From NCBI GenBank assembly GCA_018907035.1, contig JACCIC010000054.1:647001-711000 (forward strand): 64,000 bases of DNA, read 5' to 3'. Below, piece after piece: positions 13,799 through 27,400 of the stretch. This stretch comes from Sycobia sp. Sy_11. Lineage: Eukaryota; Arthropoda; Insecta; Hymenoptera; Epichrysomallidae. Numbering within the stretch: the stretch's first letter is position 1; every line of letters starts with the position of its first letter. Position numbers and translations under genes: made by a program. The notes beneath the pieces were generated by a model. It was not told the DNA's origin, made no database searches, and saw only the letters and a list, made by a program, of their open reading frames with translations.

Positions 13799-14878
13799 TT
13801 TCTAATTATAAATCAATAGTTTTTTCTGTAAAAAATGTTAAAAATAGTCAATTTCCTTATTATAAAAAACTGAAAATTTTATTAATTAGAACGAAAATGA
13901 TACGAGATTTAAAATACAAATAATTATAAATATATTTTTTTTCTTGAAATCATTGAATTTGTTATTATTGTTTTTATTTTATTTTTATTAACATTCACAA
14001 AGTAATAAATAATTCGTAATTAATTAAAAAGTTTTCGTGTGAGCATATGTAATATTTTTCTACGAAATAAAAGATTTACTGATTGCTGCAATAATAAAAT
14101 CTACAAATAACAAAATAAACTGCAGGACATTATCTCATTCACCGCCCAGTTGGACTTTCCTATCTCCCAGTTTATCATTCTCTTTATTTCTCCGATTATA
14201 GCACAATTATTTCATAACATAATACCTGCAGCGTGGACGTAAATAATTTTGTGCATAGCGGGTTGCCGTTTTGCGGCGTATAAGCTTTATTGATCAAAAA
14301 AAAAAAATACAAATTCCAGATGTTCCTTGCAATCAATACAAATGCTGGATTATAAGTGTATGAATTTTTTTATTTTTTTTATAATTGATCCGTAATAATA
14401 GTAAGTACGTATAATTTATATACATATTATTACTTGCTTCAACGCACTAACTTGGACATATCGCAGCTATAGAAATCACAGCTGTACAGAATAATAATCC
14501 GTGATATATTCTTGATCAATTACCACTGTATTAATTGTTATAACATAAAATTTAATTTTTACATAATTATTTCAAATAAATAGTATTTTCAAGAATTCAA
14601 ATGTTTTAGTGAATATTTTATATGTTATTAAAACATATTTGTTTCATTATATATAATTTTTCGACAATAATAGTTGTAACAAACTAAAATTAAGATAATA
14701 ATTAAATGTCTGCTAAAAATATATAGCTAACAATTTTAATATATGATATCTACAATTATATAAAATATAATTTTGGAATTACAAAATAATACATAGCGAT
14801 TTCTGACAAAATCATTTTCCGGATTTTATAAATATTTTGTGTATTTATATTTGTAAAAATTATTTGTAAAAACTTTAC

Positions 14879-15099
14879 TTTTGCATATTGGCTCGTGGGA
14901 GTAAATAAGGCAGCTCTTTGACGGTGCTAACGTTACAAAATCCAACTTGTGTGGTCCGGAATACGCTAGCGTCGTTTACAAGTCGGAAGGAACCAAAATT
15001 TTCCGAATTGTAGGCCACTTTAAGAACAAGTTGATCATCATTTACGATGGAATTTATGACCTCTGATTTGAACAGTAAAAATGGTCGTTCATCAAAGAG
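14879..15099 (-). CDS. Unidentified internal coding exon
   Basis: On the minus strand a T-rich acceptor (TTTTATTCTTTTAAG) ends at 15100. It is followed by 221 bases of GC-richer sequence, open in one frame, ending at AAAA|GTAAAG with the donor GT at 14878-14877. The encoded stretch starts LFDERPFLLFKSEVINS and ends VKELPYLLPRANMQ. It is hydrophobic-polar alternating, like a beta-rich extracellular or enzyme domain. Phases are 0 on entry and 2 on exit. I do not recognise the family. No partner exon of matching phase was found within a few kb; a weak acceptor with a short open stretch at about 15870-15955 does not join in phase. It may belong to a gene with large introns or be a surviving exon of a dead one. 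Confidence 0.5.
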
Positions 15100-17300
15100 C
15101 TTAAAAGAATAAAAAAAATTACGGTAATAACTTTTAGAAGTCAATTTATTCTATTAAATGTTTTATAGAGCAGAGTTTTCATATACGACCAGGTACATTT
15201 AAAAGAAAAAAATTTCTTGCTATTTTTGGACTCGGTAGGAGAATTGACCGTTATATTAACAATATAGGATACAATATTATTGATATTTTCATTCTGTAAT
15301 GCTTAAGTTCTGGACGGTTCTGTACATTTAGATATCTTTTTAATTTAATCGCTAAATATACAGTTCTACATTTGTTAAAACCTTTAAAATCTATACGCTA
15401 ATATAAATATATTTTTATTTTACAGTTATAACATAATATTCATATTAGTACTAGTAATTCTATTACATTATAGATTAAAACATATTTATTTTAACTTAAA
15501 ATTTGTTTTTAACTTTTTTTATCACTTTTACAGAAATTTTATAAAAATTCATATAATTGCTTATGGAATGTTTGAATAGAGTAAATTTCATAATATCGTA
15601 TTTTCTAACGAAAAACTAGTAAATACAAATACTTAATAAATAAATTACTGCCGAAATTATTATTTTATAAATAATTGCAAGCTTAAAAAAGTATTCACTT
15701 GTTTATTAGATTTGCAATTCTTAATTAATAAATAGTTAAATTAAAATGTTCAATTTCCCAAACAGTAACAACAACTAATAATAATGGACACTGAAATTAT
15801 AATATATATCAATGAAATTAATCAAAGTTAATTTTTTTTAATGAAGGATAATCTGACACTCCGTTAATTAAAACTTTCGGCATCTGTAAAATTCAACTTT
15901 TCGAGCTGCTCTAGTTCGTTTACCGAGACTCATTATTGCACGTTCAATTAAATTCCTGAAAAAAATTTTTATTGTTAACGTACGCTGTTTGTTTCTTTCA
16001 TTTGAAGATGCTTTTTATTTGTTAAGCATCGAAATTTCGTGTTAATATTTGCTTCTTCACATATTTTATGTTATCCAACTGTCTCTCCTTACAGCGAAAA
16101 TATTTTTAGCCGGACGGACCTGCATTAATAGAATCAAAATTTATTTTTATATTTCACAGTTTACGGAAATTATTAGGACTAAGGTTAGTCTGACTGTCGT
16201 TATAATTATATTGGTTTCTTCAAAAGACTGTAAGACCGGTAAAAATATGTTGACTTAACTAGATTTTTTTAACTTTATAAATCATATCCGAAGATTATTT
16301 CAAGGGGATAAGTACTGTGATGAGAGGTGCACGAGACGAGAGGTCACGGAAGATCTCCAAGCATTAAATTTTGTCCAATTTTGCTTACAATTTCAGAAAC
16401 AGTTCGTTTCGATGGGCTTTATGTACTATAAAAATTTCAGCATAGGTAATGGGATAACAATCATAACTAGAAAGCTAAACAATTTCATGTGTTCACATCG
16501 AATTTCTATCTATGCCATTATTTTAAGAGGCATTTTATATTACATATTTGAGAAACATTTGTATACAATACTTCAGCTTATAGTCGGGACTTGGTGAATT
16601 TTACACTTATTTTGGTCAACAAAGTTTGTTTTGTGCATCAAGTTCGTATGACTATGAAATATCGACATGAATGGCAGGAATGCGAGACTGGCAGTTTTGA
16701 ACATTTGTAACTGTAAAACATGCATTCTAATATGAAACTAAATCAGAGCTTCATTAGTCGTGGAAATTAGTCGTGGAAAACTCATTTCTGATCATTTAAA
16801 ACCTTTGATAAACCAATTGACTTTAGAAAGTTTTACACTATATCGAAGGTTCGTGTATTTTTGACTTGCCCTATTATAATACAATTTGACTTTATTACTG
16901 TACTTTAACTTAGTTTTAATATAATTCATCAAGAAGCCAATTGTTGTGATCTTTTGCAGGTAGTTGAGAACGACAATGCCTTTGAGTACAAAATAATAAG
17001 TGCCTAATATAAAAGGCTACATAATTAAATAAAAATAAAAGGTCAATTGGTTCTTAAGTTCTGGTTTACTGGTTTACTTTTTGTAGTTGCTCGCGTGAAC
17101 GTGATTCACAAAAAGAATCCCATTCTGTACAATAAAATTTCGACATCTATTCCCGTGCGATAATTTGTCAGAGAATGGAATTATAATACAAAATGTCGGG
17201 CATAACTGTTTGTGCCTCTGTGCCTCTGAAAATTGCGTCAGCTGATACAGTCGAAATTGCTGCACCCGTTCCTATATAAGCAATAAGATATATAATTGTG
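15100..17300. other. Intergenic or intronic sequence, no further exon assigned
   Basis: AT-rich. One minus-strand coding-like scrap at about 15870-15955 (LIERAIMSLGKRTRAARKV, preceded by a TTTTTTCAG acceptor) could be a small exon, but its only donor-like GT does not match the phase of the exon at 14879-15099. Nothing else is recognised. Confidence 0.35.
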
Positions 17301-17469
17301 TAGTAATCAACGCGCGTGTCTACTAAAATACATCAACTAATAATTATATTTTACGATAGCGAAGTAAGACGTAGCCCACATTGCTGTGTAGGTCGTCTGT
17401 TTTGGTGGGCGCTAAAACCACCTCTACACGTGTGTCTCCGCATGTTTATTTATCCTGCTTCTCGTAAAA

Positions 17470-17527
17470 CGTGCACACACGCATACACGCACGCACGCAC
17501 ACACGCGCGCACGCACGCACACACACA
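17470..17527. repeat. Purine-pyrimidine alternating (CA)/(CACG) tract
   Basis: Alternating CACACACG/CACGCACG units, a potential Z-DNA-forming sequence. The apparent TH/AH-rich frame across it is an artefact of the repeat. Confidence 0.85.
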
Positions 17528-17982
17528 TTTGAAGGTGAAATATTCAGGGACACGAATATTGTTTAGTTTAAAATATTATTTGAATTTAACTGAATTTACT
17601 TAGGTTGGGTAATGATGCGTATATAGATTTTTTTCCGTTTTCTATTTTAATTCTTTCACGGTCAATGCTCAGTATTATAACCATATAAGATCTGTTTTTT
17701 CTCCAAAAGATACCAAGAATGATGCGTATTTTTGACAATGGATTTTCCGAGGGATTTTCATTCTATATTAACATTCCAAGGAATTATCTTACGCAGGATA
17801 TGTACTGAAATAACTTGCAATTAATTTCATAAAGTGGATATACTATTATATGATTATTAATAAACAGGTTATATTATAAATAATAGCAGGAACCATTAGT
17901 TTCCCGTAAAATTCCTTGTATTATATTTTATTGCATATACCTATAAAAAATACGAATTACGAATTTCTGCTTCACTTATATA

Positions 17983-18003
17983 TGTGTGTGTGTGTGTGTG
18001 TGT
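17983..18003. repeat. (TG)n microsatellite
   Basis: A short uninterrupted TG run following TATA. Confidence 0.9.
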
Positions 18004-18059
18004 ATTTTAGAATCTCTATGTAGAATGCAAGATCCATATGAAAGAAGCATCATTATAAA

Positions 18060-18490
18060 ACTCCGTGTATAAGAAGCAAAAATTACCACCACCGTATATA
18101 GTTACGCTGATGACAACCATATATATATATGCAAAAATGATTGCTTTTCGCCACATTCCCGCTCCAATAAGTGGCTTAATTGCTGCAAATTCGTCGACGT
18201 CGCGCCGCTCTCAGCGTATACACGTATATACGTATAAAAAAAAAAAAACGCGAGATTAGACAACGCGAGCCTTCCTTCGACTGCGAAATCTCTTGGTTTT
18301 GATGCACGAGTCATTGACTCTCGGGCCAGTCGCCTATACATGTATACATGCCAGCATGAAGCACGGTGAACGAGCCAAGTGGCGAAGAGCAATAATAATT
18401 GTCATCGGCGCGGCGCCCCTGGGATCCGGACGATGCATCATCAGCCGTGCACTGTGTGGGTGGAAATTTACCAAAAACTCTCGATAAGAA
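18060..18490. other. GC-rich, CpG-containing island, unassigned
   Basis: Includes CG-dense stretches near 18195-18215 and 18405-18435. Frames are open on both strands, as expected from composition. No recognisable protein is seen. It resembles the 9.6-10.5 kb island and could be regulatory or untranslated exon sequence. Confidence 0.35.
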
Positions 18491-19320
18491 TTAATATCGA
18501 ACACCTGTAACGCGGAGTTGTTGAATTAAGAATTTTTCATGTATATTCAGTCAGAGAAAATTGCCGTTTATTTAAGGATAACGCGATTGCATAAACATCG
18601 GTGAAAAGCTGCATCTTAAATTTAAAATACAAATAAGATCGGCTGGTTCATAAAGTGATTTATAGCCAATTATTTATTCTTATACCGCCGCTATTATTCA
18701 CTCGCTGTATTAACATAATTGCTTACCGTTAATGACAATCGCGTATCATGCGATGCGCTCGTATACAATCATATTTTAAAGCTGAATATAATGAGAGTCT
18801 GAATTTTCACACTTTATACGCTGTGTAAAGAAGCTTTCGGCGATCACGTTAAGAAGGATATGCTTTAATAAAATAACTCGTGCTCCACTGTACGCTGTAT
18901 CTCAAATTTAGCGGTAATAGGATTAAACTATCAGCAATTAGCAAGGGGATCGGAAGTCTCGCACAAGTACGTGACTCACACAATTCGACAAAATGCTGGA
19001 AACTAGATTGGTGCTTTTAGTTTTCAATTTTACTGCGAGCGAAAGTAACATTATGACTTTGACAAATTTCACGTGCGAAATATATCTATAAAAAAATTAC
19101 AAAATTGGAATTTCCATTGAATCGTATTCAAAGAATTATAATGCAGTCGTATATTTAACAATTTAATAATATGATATATTTTACTTTATTTGTAATGAAT
19201 ACCGATATTTTTTAATATTATTGAAACAGTCATGTTTCATTATTTCGTTATTGAAATTCGATTATTTTTCAAGCAATAATTAATGCATAATGTTAAAATA
19301 ATAATATAATAATTATAGCG

Positions 19321-19324
<4 letters not shown>

Positions 19325-19362
<38 letters not shown>
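19325..19362. repeat. (TA)n microsatellite
   Basis: About 19 TA units in an otherwise AT-rich stretch. Confidence 0.95.
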
Positions 19363-19364
<2 letters not shown>

Positions 19365-20612
19365 AAGTATTTTTTAATAAATTAATTTAATAATTATTCC
19401 AAACATTGGTTTATTTAAAAACGTGTGTTTTATATACATTAAACTTTGATACTGAATGTATTATAAATGTGAATTTTACATTTAGAAATTAAAAATTCGT
19501 GATTTTTGCAGAAATATTTCTTGAAATCTTATGTAAAGAAAAAATTTAGTTATTTACTATATGTATCATTGAAACCAATCCTTAAAACATTTATTATTAC
19601 ATATTTAAAAAAGTTTATAAATGGTGTAATCTTTGAGTAAATTGTTATTAAAATTCATAATTCGATAGGTGAAGTTATTTTTATAATAATAAGTTCCAAG
19701 ATATTTTATACTTAAAGTTTAAATTTAATTTTATATCGTGAATTCGCGCTTACAAGGCACTATCAGAAAGGTCTAGAAATAACTAAGACTTGACAAATAA
19801 AATATGATAATAACGCAATCAAATAGAAATTGTAAGCTTTTTTCAAGCAGCTCTATAATCCTGCAATGCTGTTAGTGAAGTAACCTATACTTTTGTTAAT
19901 CAGGATTTTTTTTAATTACGCAAATTACAAATCCTTTGAATTCTGCGTGTTAAAAGTAGATTCTAATTTTTCACTAAGCTAACATATTTCTTATAAAATT
20001 ACTTACCAAATATATTCATATCACATATTTACTTAATAGTAAAAGTGAGAAACTTATTTTAATCAATGATATTATGAAAATATATACTGTGTTTAAATGT
20101 TTTTTTAGTTTTATGCAAACAAAATAAAATGTTGAATGAAGTTATCAATCACTTCTCAATAATTCATCAATACAGCCTATAAATATAAAATTATTCTCTT
20201 TCTATAAATGTATATATAATCGATAAGTTAATTATTCAATCTTTACCTTGAATCATAATACATCTGTGTTCATAAAATGCCCAACTAATTTCGTTTATTT
20301 GAGTAGATGTATAAATATTTACATGGATTAAAATCCAGCGAAACACTTTTAAACAACCACTGTCACGTGCACAATACCCACCTGATTATACACAAACACA
20401 TGAATGCAAGCAAGTGCGCGGTTCTGCACTTATCATATCCGCAGGTGCGTACGAGCATACACTTTTCAAAGTTTCAACATTTAGGTTAAATATATGCTGA
20501 TCTTCTTGTGTAAATGAGTTTTTATGAGTACAGTTATAAATTATAAAAAGCCTCTGAATTTAGAAGAAAATTTACAAATTTGCGATAAGCAATCCACCGA
20601 GAAAGAACCGAG

Positions 20613-20641
20613 TATATAAAACACTTGTAATTTTCTCAACA
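20613..20641 (+). promoter_or_regulatory. TATA box and initiator of the His-rich repeat-protein gene
   Basis: TATATAAA at 20613-20620 is followed 28 bases later by CAGT, with A+1 at 20641, the arthropod initiator core. The ATG at 20699 would then lie about 58 bases downstream. Spacing and motifs are seen directly; promoter activity is inferred. Confidence 0.6.
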
Positions 20642-20698
20642 GTTTAGTCTTGTACATCCAGCACAGAAATAGCATTCAAAATTAAAAAAACTTTCGAA

Positions 20699-23600
20699 AT
20701 GCAAGGTAAAATTTAATATGTAAAGCAGATATTTCCTTAGTTTATTCGATAGTTTTGTTAATACGTTCAATCATAAATTCGTTGTATTTATATTTACAAT
20801 AGTTTCACAAAAGTAACACAATAGAAAAATGTATTGAAAATTAATAATATTAATTTTTTGTATAATTCTAATGGCAAAAGCTGCATGAATATGTAATTAC
20901 ATACAACTTGAAAAATATATAATTTAAAAAATAAACATTCTACTTTCAGATAAAAATAAAAACTAATTTTTATTGTATTAACTTTAAATCAATATAGTTA
21001 AAGTTATATTATTACAACAAAATTTTGTTTAATATTTATACATTGGTTGAATCGCACATATAAGAATTATGCAAATCTGGATTTGCTTAAATTTCAAATC
21101 TGCGATGAGAGTTTCTTTTGGAAAAAATCTATAATCATATTAAAATTTGACAAAAGTTTGAAAATCGAAGATAATATTTAATACATTTATATATTACTTT
21201 TAAAACATTTTTTTCACCTTTATTATTAAATTATTAAATAGTTATAAATAATATATTTAATTTGAAAATAATTTATAAAAATAAAAATCAAAAAAGTTTA
21301 TTTATGATTAATAATGTTATCTATTATTTAATTAATGTAAACTTTTACATAAAATATATCTACTGGTTAATTATTATCCTTAAAAATTACAATTTAAATT
21401 TATAGAACTAATAAAATTAACATAAAACATTTTATGAACAATTTTTCAGTATTTGCACTTTCAATATTGGTATCAGCTATTAGTATAGCTTGTGGGGCAA
21501 CTCCGTATCACGTTGCGGGTTTTCCACAACTATCACAACTCGATGTACAAGAATTTGCTAACTTGCCAGTAGATGTAAAAAATAAGCAGCAGAATGCGGG
21601 AGAGAATTCACCCTCAAGTCAAACATATCAAAGTGCTGAATATGCAGATACTAGTAACAGTCCATCACATCACCATGGGTCATTTTCTAAGTACGTCAGC
21701 AATGCCGATCAGAAATATGAACAGGAAAATGAATTGACAAAGAGCCAACATTCAAATGAAAAATTCTTTAAGCCACTATCTACTTCCACTACTGCGGGTA
21801 CAGTTTTGGAAGAAGAAGATAATGAACAAGACGATGAAGATAATTCTGATCAATATTCGCACATGGAACATTTAGATAGCCCAGACTATGCAAATCCTCA
21901 CCATTCGCGTTCTCATCATAATCATGGACTCACTACGGCACGACCTAATTTAGAAATGTGGGAAGAAAATGCAAATGAAGATTGGGGTAGATCAAATCAA
22001 AGATCACTGCATGAATCTAACGATGCATTGTTTAACAAACGCATACGCAGAAGTAATGATGAGAACATGAAAAAAATGTTACAATCACAGAATGAAGTCT
22101 TAGGAGACGAATATGAAGATCTCGATTCGATAAACTCCCGTGATAGGGATGCTTTACAATTAAATGAAGCACAGTTAGATGTTGACTATCAAGGTGCTCA
22201 TCACTCACGTTCTCATCATAATTTTGTTACATCGACACAGAGAATTTTTTCAACGAGAAGATATTCATTTGAAAATGACGAGGATTTTGTAACAGAAGAT
22301 CCTAAAACATTAAATGAAAACAGCATATTAGAAACTGCGGAAACACCTATTAGTGCTGATAGACATAAAACACCATTAATTGAGCGCATAAGTGAAATTA
22401 ATAATAAAGATATAGCGCCTTCCCTCCCACAAAAAATATCTTCGGAACTATCACCGAATCTTAAAAGTGACGGAAAAAATATAAGGATCAATTCTACTGA
22501 AGAATATTTAAGTGCAGAATATACTGATCCTGGAAATCATCCTCCGCATCACAATGTTTCAATAAATAATTTCACTGTCGAGGCTGATAAGAAATATGAA
22601 AAGGAAAATATAATTCCTAATTCCAAAAATGTAAATATAGTTTTGGTAGAACAGCAAGACGAAACAAATAAAGCGCCGCTTTCTGCGGAACAGTCGAACA
22701 CATCAACTTTAAATTTAAATCAAAATCACTACTCGCTGCCCGTTCATCATGACAAGAATGCGCAGTCAAGTGAAGAATATTTAAGTGCAGAATACGCTGA
22801 TCCAAGTAATCATCCACCTCATCACGACAATTCAATAACTAAGTATAATGACAACGTTGAACGGCAATATGAAAAAGAAGCTCAGAGTGATTCCTTTCCT
22901 AATAATGTACAAGATTTAAAAAATAATAACATGCGCAGTTTAACTTATAACTCTTCTCTACCTGAAAACGATACAACATTATATGAAGATATACACAATA
23001 ATGAAGATAATTTTGAAAGAGAAAAAAGATCCGTCTCAGTGGAATATGATGACGGAGCTTTTCAAAATTTACCGTCTGAAAATAATAAACTAGAAATGAT
23101 ACTACCTGGAGAAATTGGGATGAAGATTTTGGATATAGATACGTACTTTCAAAATAATGAAATACAACCAGAATCCAAAATTACCGAAAACGAAGAGTTG
23201 AACAAAGTAGTAAATGATGAAAAGTTGTACGATTTTGATATGGAAAGAAGACTATATTTATCTCTTCCAGGACAGTGGAGAGAAATGGATATTGCGATTA
23301 AATTATTATTAATTAATTATCACAGATATACAAATGAAATATTTCGAACAGAAGTGAAAAATAATAATAGTGCAAACCGACGAGAAATTTCAGTCTTCCA
23401 TAGAAAACTTTTGCGTACCTATTTCTCATTTAAAAAGGATATTTTTATGACAGTTAGTACAGCAAAATATAATTTCAGAAGAGAAATGTCTAAAGTACAT
23501 TTTGATCAGCAAGAAGCTCGTAAATTACAAGAGTTACATATTGCTAAACTCAAAAAGCAGATAGAGTCACGAATTGCAACATTTAAACAAGAGATAGCAT

Positions 23601-23995
23601 CAATTATTAATCAATTTCATCTGGCGATAAAACCAGCATCTAACACTAGTACAACTCAATCAATTATTAGCACCCAAACTCCTACTAATGTACCTTTCGA
23701 TCCTGTTTCGGAAGACACAACGCCCATTAATGAACTGGCTCCTTCCACCATAAGTAGTTCAACGATAGCAGATAATAATTTAGATATCGACACCACACCT
23801 ACGGATACGTTAACAGAAATTAATGAAAGTTCACATAGAGAAACATCAGCGAACCCAAACTCAGGTATATTATACATATGTATATTTCCAAAGCTTACTA
23901 CACATAGTATTATAAATAGAATTAGAATTTCATCATTTATAGAAAAAATTAATTCTCTCATCTCATTATTAAACAAATTTTTTATACTGAATTAA
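20699..23995 (+). CDS. Secreted acidic His-rich repeat protein, family not recognised (paralogue 1)
   Basis: Exon 1 is 20699-20705 (ATG CAA G) with donor GTAAAA. Exon 2 starts at 21450 after ATTTTTCAG, and the join gives a clean signal peptide MQVFALSILVSAISIACG. Exon 2 is open to a TAA at 23993-23995 (about 850 residues). A TCAG|GTATAT donor at 23864, just before a drop to low-complexity frame, suggests the true end uses another exon. Acceptors in phase are at 24365 (adds about 15 residues) and 25471 (adds LDR then stop). Five diverged units centre near residues 64, 147, 247, 355 and 446, with the pattern EY/DY-x-(DPSNHPPHH or HHSRSHH). Basic sites RIRR (about 201) and EKR (about 527) could be cleaved by furin-like proteases. 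Residues about 600-735 are highly charged and probably helical; a Thr/Ser-rich tail follows. Function is unknown. It shares gene architecture and motif with the gene at 32566-38200. Confidence 0.8.
20706..21449 (+). other. Phase-1 intron 1 of paralogue 1
   Basis: GTAAAA donor, TTTTTCAG acceptor, 744 bp, AT-rich. Length and phase closely match intron 1 of the second repeat gene (714 bp, phase 1). Confidence 0.75.
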
Positions 23996-24404
23996 ATAAT
24001 CGAAGATTCCATTTCATTAATTTATTTTAAATTTATATAAAAGCTAATTCTAATTATTTAGTGAATCCTTAATTTATTCATTAAAAATATTTCATTTGTA
24101 CTAGATATTCATACAGCAGCGTATTATTATAATTGACAATTTTTTTAAAAAATATATAATATTTTTTAACACATTGTACGTTAGAGACTGCCATCACAGT
24201 ACACATTATACTAATATTCTGTGAAATATAGAAAAATTTACTAATTATACAAATATAATAACTATAATTATTTATACTCACACAGTAATTTATTTCTAAA
24301 GAACATTTATTTAGTGCAACAATGTTTTAAACTGTTTAATTAATCAATATGCAGAGAACTTTCAGTCACAGACACCTCATTTAAAAAGCGTAAATTTAGC
24401 TCTC

Positions 24405-24458
24405 TTTCAAATTAAAGATCTCTCAGTGATCTTTAATTTGAAAATTAAAGATCACTGA
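24405..24458. repeat. Two overlapping perfect inverted repeats (mutually exclusive hairpins)
   Basis: TTTCAAATTAAAGATC (24405-24420) pairs exactly with GATCTTTAATTTGAAA (24428-24443). The middle arm also lies in a second perfect pairing: 24423-24439 with 24442-24458, loop of 2 bases. The shared arm can fold only one way at a time. It lies downstream of the first repeat-protein gene, inside the possible last intron or 3' untranslated region. Confidence 0.85.
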
Positions 24459-24499
24459 AAATGTATACGCTAAAATTAAAGCTTCACGCAAAAAAACTT

Positions 24500-27400
24500 T
24501 ATTTCAAAAAAGATTTACATTTAATATAAACAAAGTTAGTAGCAATAAATATATTTAATATCAATTAAATAAATCTAACATTTATCATAAAAAATACTTT
24601 ATTAATATAATAAAAATGCACGTCTAAATCTATATCTTGAGAAAAACTTATATTTAATATTTTTTCAAAGGAATAAATACTTTAATTTATAAAGAAAAAA
24701 TAGAGTTATTCAAGAAAATCGTAGATAAATATAAATTTTGTGAAGAGTTATGATATAACTTGTAAAATATCTAATAAGTCGATTATGTTTTTCATATAAT
24801 TCTTGAGAATATACAATATAAATTTTTAATAATATCCTCAAAGTATTTAGTGCAATATAGATATTAAAATTATAAAGGATCAAATTGTCACGATAATTTT
24901 ACAATAAATTAGACAATAAATTAAACAGATTTTTAGTATTATTTGAATCTTTTCACCACAGAGGAAATTATGTTGTAACATTGTCATTAATATTTAAATA
25001 ATTGTTGAATTAATAATTTCATTATATTAATTATAATAATTTTTAGTAAGATACTATTTGAGAACACAAATTTTTCTGTTTGTATAATATCGTAACTGAA
25101 AGTGAGTTTTTAAGAAAGTTTTAGAATTTTTTATTACATCTCTCTAATTTTGCATTAGTAACAAATGAATTAAACAGTCACACACAATTATTTTTAAAAA
25201 ATCGTACTATTTTCAATAAAAAAAATTTTATTCTGAAATTTAATTATACCCATAATAGTTTCATTTTGATGATAGATATATAATGGCTATATTTTAATGA
25301 TAAATATCTAGTACATATGAAACTCTTCGTTTAATAAAACCACCCTATTTTGAATATTTTAATTTGAGAATAAATTCCTTTTTCGATAATTTTATTATTT
25401 ATTCCACTTCCTTCTCATGTATTATTAAGTTATTGATTCTTTATAATACAACATTTAATTTATTATTATAGGTCTGGACCGATAGTTCTACTACTATGGT
25501 AAATTAAGAAGGAATGAAGTTCTTCCTGTTGCAATAATGAATCTCTTCAGTATACGTCCATACTACCCCCGTTAAGAATTTAACGGCAAGGTTTAGTGAA
25601 TTTCATAGTATATATACATATAACAAAATACTGAGTTGAAAAATTACTAAAATTCGTTAAAACAATCATCCTAACCTAAAATTATACAAAGAAATAATTT
25701 AGAAACAATAATTTCCGAAAAACAATCTTTCACTCGAGCAATTATAAATAATTCTGAAATATCTGAAAAGATAAATGCCTTAAATCTACATTTACAACAT
25801 TCTCTTTATAATTAATCTAATCCTACGGCTGATAATGTAAATAGGAAAAGATCGGTCAGTATTTAAATGTATGGTTCTGAATTCCTAAAAGAATCTTCAC
25901 TCACATTTAAAATATTTATATCCTTTTATCCAATTATGAATAAAAAAATGATGAAACTTTAAATTCTCAAACTTCGAATTTAAGCTCCTTTACAGCTTAA
26001 ACTATTATGCAATTAAAGAACTTAGTTTGGGTAATTTGAAGCTCTGAAGTTTCTCTATTATATAGTAGAATAATATTAATGCTGTATTTATGATAAATAC
26101 GTCAATTATATATACATATATATTTATAAATATATTTCAACACATGCCATAGAAAATATTTAATCATGAGACATCCTTTCTGTATTTTATTAGATTTTGT
26201 AATAATTTACGATATAATTTAATTAAGAGTTATATTATAGTAAATGAAAATATTATAAATATAATGTTTAAGCGACAAATATAAATAAGTTTATACGAAT
26301 GTTCTAAATCTATTGTACAATAAATTAAATACTTTATAAAATAAACTTCATTTTAAAATACCATTATATTTTGCACATTATTTATTACCTACATTGAACT
26401 TCATTTATATGTAGCTCATTTCTTTTGAGTTCTTCTATCATATTACAAATTGGTAAGATCAAACATAAATATTAATAAATGTACAATTTGATTTTTTAAA
26501 TTTAAAATTTATCTATATACATATAAAATACTTTCTGGCAGGTTGAGTAACTGATTCATAAAAGTCAATTTATTATCAAAGGGTATAATTCATTAAGTAT
26601 TTTATCAAATAATGAAAATACATAGGTTATCACTAAAAAAAGATTTTTTGAAATTTCAAATGACTAAAGGAGGAATACTGATTTTCACTCTTAATTAACG
26701 AAGGGTAATTGTTCTAATAATGCATTAATAAGTAAAGATCTTTTCAAAGTTCACTCCTACGGGAGTAAAAAGGAATAAACATTTCGTCACATTTTTATCA
26801 ATAATTTCAGATTTGCTAAAGTTCTTAATTATACTTTTGCTCCAAAATTTGACCTATAAATATAATTAAATATCAGTTACGTTATTTTAGCTCAATCTAT
26901 ACGGAAGGCGAACAAAATAAATAAAATATTTTTACTTTTTTTTTTCAATTTGTTCAGTAACTTTTTTAAAATTGCTTTAAATTCGAGTTTTGTTCCTAAA
27001 ACTGGTTTATAAAAATGTATTATTATCACTTTCTGACTTTCATCCCAGTTCACACCTGCGTGATAAAAACATATTTTTACGAATTCATCGCTAACATTGA
27101 ATTTTTTAAAGTCATGACTTCTATTTTTGTTTCCCAATGTTTTACCTCAAAATACGTAAATATATATTTTTTAAACATTACAATAATTTACTACCAAGGC
27201 AGTGAACAGATTGGCGCATATTCCAAGTTTTTATGTTTTAGTTTATATTTCAGATTATCTAAGATGATGAATTCGTATTTTGTTACGATAAATTTCTAAC
27301 GAAACTATCTTAATGTAAATTTTTTTATTTTATTGCAATCTAGTCTTAAGGAGTTAAAAGGGAATAGATGTTGAATTTTCCATTTAGATCAATAACTTTC

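Noticed and set aside
17316..17603. 95-codon frame with a THARTHARTHAHTH stretch
   Set aside because: Translation of the CACG/CA tract.
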